From assembly GCA_000310025.1 (NCBI GenBank), contig FN648707.1:1344398-1359589 (forward strand): a stretch of 15,192 nt of DNA. The letters run 5' to 3'. Positions within the stretch are counted from its first letter, which is position 1. Each line of letters starts with the position of its first letter. The notes beneath the pieces are model-generated. The model ran no database searches. It saw only the letters and a program-made list of their open reading frames with translations, and was not told where the DNA came from. The position numbers were made by a program, and so were the translations under genes. Source of the stretch: Ectocarpus siliculosus. Taxonomy: Eukaryota; Sar; Phaeophyceae; Ectocarpales; Ectocarpaceae. This document shows positions 9,188 to 15,192 of the stretch, piece by piece.

Positions 9188-12021
9188 CTACTTATTGCGC
9201 TTGCCCGCCTTCTTTCCGGCCTTTTTGCCCTTTTTTCGTCTTTTCGTCCCGCCGCCTTGCGACGCAACATCAGCAGGAGAAGCAACAGTCTCTGCCTCGC
9301 CCTGCACAGCCGTTGCCCCTGCTGCCGACTCAGGTGCCTCCGACCGCTCCTCGGCAATAGCAACCTCTTCCTCCCCGCCGGGAGGGCCTGGCGTACGTTC
9401 CAAGGGCGGCAAGACGCCTTTATCCTCGAGCTCTTTGTTCAATGCCAGGGCTTGGTAGTAGCTCTGCTTGTTGACGGCCTCCAACGTCTCCTTTACCCCT
9501 GCAAACATGCCCCTCCCAGGAGCAGGGCCCACTTCTTGCTCGGTCGCACCGGCAGCGGTCGTCTCGACTGCTGCGGATGGCGATGACGGCGGCTCTTTCG
9601 TCGCCGCGGCAGGCTTCTTTCCGGCAGCTTTCTTCCCGAAGGCCTTCTTTTTCCGCCGACTGCTTCTGTTCGGCACCTTGGATTTCTCTTCGTATTCCTT
9701 CTTGAGCAACGCTAACGACGACCGTTTCGTTTTCACCTGTACTCAAAGCGGAGAGGAGGGTCGACGATAAGCAGCCAACCATCCCGCTTCGCCAGTGCAG
9801 CGACGGCGGCCGAAAACACAGCGATCAACCCCATCTCTACAAACTTTTCGGTCAAGCACGGCGCCCGTGCAGATGAAAAGAAATCGCCACCGATCTCCTG
9901 CTCTGTCGGTTTGAAGAGGAAAATATAAACAAGACGCGTCATCTCCTGAGGCGTACAAAAGCAACGGTCAACTGTTCTTACAAGATGCAGTGCATTTTCT
10001 AGACAGACCCAGCCCGGAAGGCAACGCTACGAAAGCAAAGCTTGTCTGCAGCATGCATACAAGACATTTTGTTTCGGCAACGAAATTTTCTCCAACTGCC
10101 GTTGTAAAACCCACCTCTTCCACCCAGAGATAAAACGCCGCACCGACAACGCCAGCGTCTATGAGCGGGTTGGGAAGGTTCTCGCTGACCTCCTTGAACT
10201 CGTCAATACCGGCCATGCCTCCCAGAGAGATGCCCGCCAAGAAGATAGCGATCTGTCAGTGCCAGGAGGGTCGCAATCTGTGTGAAAAAGGAGCAGTTGT
10301 GGATACGGTGAGACCACAATGGATCGCGCCACGTGGCCGACGAAAAAGCAGAGGGTGCATGTACCCCGAGGAAGACAATCATGTGTGCAAAGCCGGGTTG
10401 CTGCAACAAAAAAAGACTCGTGCGGGATACCCCTCGAACGGTCTCCACGGCGAAGGTATGTATGCACACGAGCGTTCCGTCTGCTCCCAATAGCCGGTCG
10501 CCCCGGTGGTCTAGTTGGTAGCCTCGTAACCTTCTAGAGGTCAGGTCAGGGGTTCGAATCCCGGCGTAGGCGAGCTTTTCTTGCAAAGTGAGTTTTTCTC
10601 TCGCTTCCGCTCCTGGCCAAGTGGATAGCGCTAGTTCGTGTGTACACAGAGGGAAGAGAGTGCTGAACTCTTCTCGCATTAAAAATTGAAGGCGAAGTAC
10701 CGCAGGAGGGGAGGGTAGAGAGAGGCTCTTCTGTGTGACCACGGGTTGGAATAAACGGCACTAGTGCTGTGAGCGCTGATTTGAAGTGAAAAAAAAAAAA
10801 AAATGGCACAGACTAAACTACTCATGGGGTGTTGATTCCGGTCTTACGAAGGCAGGCACAGCGTATCCGATGAGTCTTAGTCTTCGGAAGGGGGCCGAGG
10901 CCTCTTCCTTTTCGATGATCTCCCGGGCGAAACCGTATATTCCGGCGGCGTCCTTGCCTCCCTTGGCCTCGATTCCCTCGATGTCGACGCGGTCCGTGGC
11001 AGGTTCCTGTCAAAGTCCGATGATGTAAAAAATTATAAAAGTCGTACAAGGAGGTGGGAGAATATCATCCTCTGCTACAACATTTTTTCCAGCTGAGACC
11101 CAGCACGTTGGGCACCATTCGACTACAAACACGCAGGTGTGCACGGGCAGGAATGGCCGTTATCATGCGCACTCAAACAATGTATCTCCTCCGGCGGTGC
11201 ATTTAGCCTTGAGAGACTGCAGAGGTAGACCTGCCTCATGATTGAACACCATGCGCAGTGCTGCGGGTGGTTTCCCTACCGTCGGTCCAACCAGAAAAGT
11301 GATGTACGTTCATGCCTGGCGTGTCTCGTGTGAAGGAGCGATGTTGCTTGTGTGCAGGAATCAACATAGCATCGACGGATGATGTTGAGCGCTACTGCAC
11401 CAGGAAAACGACTTTGCAACAAGCGCACTCGATGTATATTTACACGAGTCTCTACCCAGTACTAAAACCACAACCTCTGGTATGGATACGACATGACATA
11501 AATTTGATATTGATGTACCACAGCATTGCGGGGCAGTTGATTTTCGACATCGTGTTTTAACCATAACCCGACGATCTTCCTTTGACGGCGCACGGATTCC
11601 TTGCCGCCAACACCGTCCGTACAAAGGATGTATCTGTCACTGCTACTGCTGCTATGCTATGTGTTGCATATTGCTGTAGGAAGCCAGTTCTTTTATGTTT
11701 CGGGGTATGTGTGCCGAGGGTGTTTTTGGAGCTTTGACCAGAGCTTTCCCACAAACGTATCACTCAAAGTGCACCTACCTGAGAGTCATCTCCGGTGCCG
11801 GCCATCCGGCTGCTGCTGCCGTTACCGCTACCACGGCAGTGCGTGGTACGACATGGCGTACATGTAGTAGCTCCTCGCCGCTGCTGTTGAAGGGGATCAT
11901 GATGATGTTGTTGACAGCGTTGCCGTTGTCGGCATGGAGAGGGGGTAGCGAAGCTCGCCACACCACCAACCAAACAACAAAGCACAACTGCTGTCTCTAT
12001 CACTCCTGGTCTGGGTCGCAT
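9188..12021 (-). CDS. Plastid-targeted LPA1/Rep27-like (PF11998) membrane protein, four exons
   Basis: The exons on the minus strand are 12021-11779, 11006-10848, 10252-10115 and 9736-9188. All junctions are phase 0 and the total is 362 codons plus TAG. Residues 1-23 are a signal peptide with a hydrophobic core (AVVLCCLVGGVA), followed by S|FATP. Phe24 is the +1 residue of the ASAFAP-type signal used for import into secondary plastids. Residues 119-126 (APFRRLRL) begin a hydrophobic stretch to about 146; NLPNPLIDAGVVGAAFYLW (159-177) is a second one. The pattern of an Arg-rich entry, two membrane spans and a LPN...D.G linker resembles the LPA1/Rep27 family, whose members help assemble or repair photosystem II in the thylakoid membrane. 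The last exon encodes a 182-residue tail rich in Lys, Ala, Glu and Pro, with a helical block (about 256-290) and a very basic end (KRRKKGKKAGKKAGKRNK). The TPR repeats of plant LPA1 are not visible. Targeting is well supported; the family call is by eye. A 105-nt extra exon at 9945-9841 is possible. Confidence 0.65.
9737..10114 (-). other. Intron 3 of the LPA1-like gene (378 nt) with open frame
   Basis: The donor is GAG|GTGGGT at 10114. The acceptor is GAGTACAG, ending at 9737 after a pyrimidine-rich tract. Joining the flanks gives a membrane span followed directly by a charged helix (YLWVEE|VKTKRS), a natural membrane boundary. Inside it, 9945-9736 is open in a phase-compatible frame with its own acceptor (CCTCAG) and a possible donor at 9840 (TTT|GTAGAG), so a cassette exon cannot be excluded. 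Confidence 0.6.
10253..10847 (-). other. Intron 2 of the LPA1-like gene, carrying SINE copy 2
   Basis: This is a 595-nt GT-AG intron with donor TTC|GTAAGA at 10847 and acceptor CTGACAG ending at 10253. SINE copy 2 (10494-10803) fills about half of it, in antisense orientation to the gene. The rest (10253-10493) holds nothing I recognise. Confidence 0.8.
10494..10803 (+). mobile_element. tRNA-derived SINE, copy 2 (two A boxes)
   Basis: This is the same element as 5425-5758. The A box is at 10507-10518, the B box GGTTCGAATCC at 10551-10561, and a second A-box-like TGGCCAAGTGG at 10614-10624. The body ends in a pure A15 tail (10789-10803). It lacks a 6-nt segment present in copy 1 (TTGTTC after GCTTTTC). 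The clean tail and high similarity suggest fairly recent movement. No obvious target-site duplication flanks it. Confidence 0.82.
11007..11778 (-). other. Intron 1 of the LPA1-like gene (772 nt)
   Basis: The donor is CAG|GTAGGT at 11778 and the acceptor is GGACTTTGACAG ending at 11007, phase 0. It separates the plastid presequence exon from the mature protein, a common arrangement. Frames such as 11312-11560 on plus have no recognisable content. Confidence 0.75.
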
Positions 12022-12304
12022 GATCGCTCTGGTCTGAGTCGTGGTCGTGCGAGTTGAGTGTGCCGCACACCGCACAGCAGCATCATTTGGCGGACCGGGG
12101 CACCGGCGAATGATTCGGGGTATGCGGCGAATCAACTCTCACAGCACTGCCTGCCGCACGTTCCCCAAGCAGCAAGCTATCGCTCCAGCCATACAGAACG
12201 GGTCCTGAGTTCTACATCAAGCACGCTGCATTGCTGAAGCACGCAGTCGATTGAGCGGGACTCTCTCTCTCTGTCTCTCTCTCCAGTGCATATAGCGTAG
12301 CATC
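12022..12304. promoter_or_regulatory. Bidirectional promoter between the LPA1-like and GST-domain genes
   Basis: Only 283 bp separate the two divergent start codons (ATG at 12021 on minus and at 12305 on plus), so promoters and 5' UTRs of both genes must be here. A striking CT tract occupies 12261-12283, starting 44 bp upstream of the plus-strand ATG, and could be a pyrimidine-rich initiator or a GAGA-type element. CATATA at 12288-12293 is too close to the ATG to be a TATA box. Function is inferred from position. Confidence 0.5.
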
Positions 12305-14414
12305 ATGGAGCTCAGAGCTTCGGCGAAGTGTTCGGCTGCGGCAAAGGCGTGCCTTGTGGCCGGGAGGTACGCCGGCGTGACTCTCGCGGAAGTTGTGGAC
12401 GACACCGCCGCCGACGTTGTTCTGCGGCTGGGTGGCGATGCGGGAGATGTGCAGGGGGCCGAGGCTGTGCTGAGGTGAGAGCGCAACGTGCCGTGTGGCA
12501 GGAGGTGCTTTGTGTGTTCCTTGCGCGTCAATGCAGGCATGTAGCTTCAGCCACATACAGGCTAGCTGTGCGGCAGAGACAGCCTCGGTATGTACAACGA
12601 CGCCGAGGCAAAAGTGTGCAACGCGTTCCGTTGGCTTGAAGAAGCTCTCGTTCCAATGGAGACAAACGACTGTAGATCGAATACCCCAATGGTCGTTGCA
12701 TAATAGTCGTTCGTCTCACCAGCAGTGCTGCGACAAATCCATTCTGTTCTCTGTTGCAGGGAGGCTTCCTGCAAGGATTCACCGTCAAAATTTGGCGGGA
12801 AGGCATAAGTAATGGTAGTGTACAGCAGTAGACGTGTAGGCTACAGCAGTACCGAAGGGGAGACCAACAGGTAGTCTATTATGCGCTACAGCAGTCTTCA
12901 CAACAGGCAAAGAGTAGGCTGGGCGCGACGTGCAGCTTAGAACGCCCCCCATCAGAACATCTACATCAAACAACAGCAGTGTACATGTATATATGCCGTC
13001 GACGTCGGTGTTGTTGATACTTCATTTGTTGTACGAATGAGGCGCATCACGCATCACATCCTTTTGCTTGTACAGCAACTCCGCAGCAGCGATGTTGCAG
13101 GGCGCCGCTCCCCCAAGCAAGTCGCAGGCAGAGAAGAATTCCCCCCAACTTCCGCGAGCTCTCCGTGATGCATGCACCCTGTGCTTGACGGAAATTCGCC
13201 GGGTGGAGATAAAGCGCAGGAATTCAGGACAAGCAGAACGAATCACAAGTAAAGTCTGGTGACCCATACAACACAACGCGCTCGAAGGGCCCCGGTCGTG
13301 CCGATGCCACACCATCATCGCCGTCCGTTTTTCTCCCCTATCGAGACACGTTGGGCGTGATGTACGCGTACGACGACGGGCACATGTATGAAGCTACGAT
13401 TTGAATGCCATGTTTTCCATAGTTCTAGTTCTGCTGCTGTATGCTAATGAATGTTGACTGATCGATTGGCCTCTGCCGGTACTACACCGGTTTGTTGGCT
13501 GCCCCGCCCCCCCGCCCAATCGTCCCTCCGCAGGCACATCGGTGGGCTGAACCCTTCCGCCCTCCTTGCGGGAGACGGAGATGCCGAGAGGAGCCTCGTC
13601 GACGAATGGCTCAAGTTCGCTTCGACCATGCAGGTGCGGACACCCGCGCGTAAGGGAGAGGGAGCGGGTAGTTGACGAGTGTACTGTAGTCGGAGGGGGC
13701 TGGAGAACGCGGCAGGCAAGATCGGATGGGGTTGGGTGTTGGGGGCGTACTCACGTTTTTGCATGCCTTCGCTGTTAGACCATCGACCGGGCGTCCTCGA
13801 GAGGACCGAGCATTGTTCCCATAGGACCGATTACCAATGGGTAATCGTTCCTTCGTGGATGGGGTGGGGATTGGGGAAAAGGGCGCGGAGAGGACACATG
13901 GAGGTGGCCGGGCGGATGGCCGGGGTGATGGTGTTTGGATGAGAAGAGCGTGGCCAAATTTTGAGGCACGGCCCCACCCCTCCAAGATCCTTTTCCCAAA
14001 GGGGCGACACCAAACGTACCACGTTTCAATAGAGTAGTATCGTCTGCGGTCGGCCGGTATCGTTGCCGCTGCTGCTGTCGAGTCTGCCCCCATACCAAAG
14101 CACGACATCTCGTAGGCACCGTCTTCCATCCGAGGTCGACAACCTTCAGTTGTTTCACACTTGGAGCGGGGCGTGTACGTATCTCAACCATTCCGACCGC
14201 GTGGCTCTTGCGCTGTTGGTTGTTGCTAGGCCGGCGATGTGTCTGCCGCGACGGCTGCTTTGGAAAAACGCCTCGAACAGAACACGTTTCTGGCCGGACA
14301 GCGGGTCACGCTCGCCGACGTGGCCGTGTGCTGCAAGATGATCGGTCACGCCGAGGGACTGACCCCGGCGGTTGCGCGGTGGATGGGTACCTGCGTGAAC
14401 CAGCCGCATTTCAA
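12305..14414 (+). CDS. GST-like domain protein (eEF1B-gamma / aminoacyl-tRNA synthetase type)
   Basis: Three exons are visible: 12305-12474 (ATG; donor AG|GTGAGA), 13534-13633 (acceptor CCTCCGCAG; donor CAG|GTGCGG) and 14230-14414 (acceptor GTTGCTAG). The phases agree (2, then 0) and give about 151 residues. Exon 1 (residues 1-56) looks like a reduced thioredoxin-like N-terminal half with CLVAGRYAGVTLAEVVD. Exon 2 gives VLRHIGGLN and LVDEWLKFAS, the start of a GST C-terminal domain. Exon 3 gives LEKRLEQNTFLAGQRVTLAD, the N-capping box region of GST_C, and ends RWMGTCVNQPHFK, close to the end of the GST domain in eEF1B-gamma and in GST-fused ValRS. Such domains tether translation factors into complexes rather than detoxify. 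The exon ends at AA|GTGAGA, whose TGA would also be an in-frame stop after Lys152 (14416-14418). The protein is thus either a free 152-residue domain or the N-terminus of something larger. GST fold: confident; exact identity: open. Confidence 0.8.
12475..13533 (+). other. Intron 1 of the GST-domain gene (1059 nt)
   Basis: This is a GT-AG intron of phase 2 whose split codon restores Arg57. It includes four copies of ACAGCAGT between 12822 and 12980, and a C-rich stretch before the acceptor. The frames inside it (for example 12528-12806 on minus and 13022-13318 on minus) show no known domain. Confidence 0.85.
13634..14229 (+). other. Intron 2 of the GST-domain gene (596 nt)
   Basis: This is a GT-AG intron, phase 0. 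The G-rich first part makes long minus-strand frames (13611-14129 and 13775-14191) that lack known motifs and overlap each other, so I read them as chance. No other feature was recognised. Confidence 0.85.
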
Positions 14415-14480
14415 GTGAGAAAACCGGAAGCACCGCATGCGTGAGATTTGCTTTGCTTTTGAGGGCGGGGTGAAGGGGAC

Positions 14481-14630
14481 CCCTCAATAGTGCGTGTTAA
14501 ATGACACTACTGCCCGGTATAGAGCAGGTGAAATCGAGTGACGTTGATGGAATATTCATGTTGCCTCATTCTCTAGATAGTGTCGGGTGCCCGGTATAGT
14601 GCCGTTGAATCTGGCGGACACTACTGAGGG
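14481..14630. mobile_element. MITE-like element with short terminal inverted repeats
   Basis: CCCTCAATAGTG at 14481-14492 pairs with CACTACTGAGGG at 14619-14630 (11 of 12 positions), bounding 150 bp. Inside, TGCCCGGTATAG is repeated directly at 14511-14522 and 14588-14599, GACACTACTG occurs at 14503-14512 and 14617-14626, and ATAGTGTC occurs inverted near 14577. No coding capacity is present, and a target-site duplication is at best the 2-bp AC. It may be a small non-autonomous DNA transposon or simply a structured inverted repeat. Confidence 0.4.
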
Positions 14631-15167
14631 ACCCGCACTGTATCATGTCTGCTTTTGGTAGATAGCCGCTCATGAGGCAGTGTTGAACCTCGCTTTGCGA
14701 GGTGTACGAAAGCGGTGCTGCACTGCGTTTTTTCTCATATTGCTTGGTGGACGTTGTTATTCCCAGACACGTACAACGAAGGGTGTAGCAGTAGGTGACA
14801 ACACAGGCGTGGTGGTTGTGTTGGGTCAGGGCCAGGGCACCGCTTTTTTCTCCGAACCAACACAAGACCCCTTAAAAACGAAACCCTCAAAGCAACCTAC
14901 TTACTTTTCGATACAAGAATCAAACATCAGATACAGAGAGCTTTGTGTCAGAAAGAACACTGCTCGCTGTACTGCGGACGGGAATCATGATGTCACATCC
15001 CCCGACCCCCATGATGATTGTCGACAGCAGTACAACAGTCAGCGATCCGGACAACGTCGAGCGCCATGTCAATCGGCACTCGGAAGTCAACCACCGGCCA
15101 GAAGCACCAAACAACGTCAGAAACGGACTGCCACAAGCAAGCTTAAGAAAGAACGAGACGCAAACCG

Positions 15168-15192
15168 CCCCCCCCCCCCCCCCCCCCCCCCC
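15168..15192. repeat. Poly-C tract at the window end
   Basis: Twenty-five consecutive C residues run to the last base. This may be a real homopolymer (poly-G on the other strand) or an assembly or contig-end artefact. Confidence 0.9.

Larger units (their letters stand above)
14415..15192. other. Region after the last visible GST exon
   Basis: This holds either the 3' UTR or a further intron of the GST-domain gene. It contains the MITE-like element (14481-14630), a plus-strand frame with no stop from 14876 to the window end, and the terminal poly-C tract. A possible acceptor (AACATCAG ending at 14931) is phase-compatible with the GST exon through a T-poor open stretch, but that stretch shows no recognisable domain. 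Confidence 0.4.

Noticed and set aside
9420-9782. Overlapping 120-codon minus-strand frame
   Set aside because: It is a shadow of the last exon of the LPA1-like gene, which uses the frame ending in the Lys-rich tail at 9188.
10203-10742. 179-codon minus-strand frame, similar to the 5567-5917 frame
   Set aside because: Both frames run antisense through the SINE. Their similarity only reflects the shared repeat and they carry no known domain.
12288-12293. CATATA as a TATA box for the GST gene
   Set aside because: It lies about 12 bp before the start codon, too close to place a transcription start and 5' UTR.
13611-14191. 172- and 138-codon minus-strand frames opposite the GST gene
   Set aside because: They overlap each other and the GST exons, are Pro/Arg-rich from G-rich intron sequence, and have no recognisable motif.
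1-15192. CRISPR array, prokaryotic operon or phage-like system
   Set aside because: There are no spaced direct repeats of the right size. The genes are intron-bearing, alternate strands and have plastid-type targeting, so the DNA is eukaryotic nuclear.

Overview
The window looks like nuclear DNA of a photosynthetic eukaryote with a secondary plastid, most likely a stramenopile and probably a brown alga (Ectocarpus-like). The evidence is GC-rich exons interrupted by GT-AG introns of about 0.3-2.5 kb, a signal-peptide-plus-ASF plastid presequence, a tRNA-derived SINE, and genes that strictly alternate strands. Brown algal genomes are known for that last pattern. The organism assignment is an inference. 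No bacterial-style operon or RBS is present, and most long uninterrupted reading frames here are not genes.

Four genes can be reconstructed by joining exons at splice sites whose phases agree. (1) Minus strand, 3010 down to 2220 and beyond: the start of an A20-type zinc-finger protein, a stress-associated-protein type. Its later exons were not found. (2) Plus strand, 3564-8194: a complete four-exon TrmB-type tRNA (guanine-N7)-methyltransferase of 375 residues, one of whose introns appears to use a GC donor. (3) Minus strand, 12021 down to 9188: a four-exon plastid-targeted membrane protein resembling the LPA1/Rep27 (PF11998, DUF3493) family of photosystem II assembly/repair factors, with a long Lys-rich tail. 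(4) Plus strand, 12305-14414 and perhaps beyond: a GST-like domain of the kind found in eEF1B-gamma and in aminoacyl-tRNA synthetase complexes.

The layout is divergent (1 and 2, 553 bp between start codons), convergent (2 and 3, about 1 kb of shared 3' region), divergent (3 and 4, 283 bp). Two short bidirectional promoters therefore serve the four genes. Genes 2 and 4 both belong to the translation apparatus, but nothing in the sequence ties the four into one pathway.

The introns and flanks carry two copies (about 95% identical) of a SINE with two tRNA-like A boxes, one in TrmB intron 1 and one in intron 2 of the LPA1-like gene. They also hold CTG/CAG microsatellites, a 150-bp MITE-like inverted-repeat element downstream of the GST exon, and a 25-nt poly-C tract at the window end. 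I see no convincing wholly new system. The best leads are the dimeric SINE, the GC-AG intron in the methyltransferase, and the unusual tail of the plastid protein.
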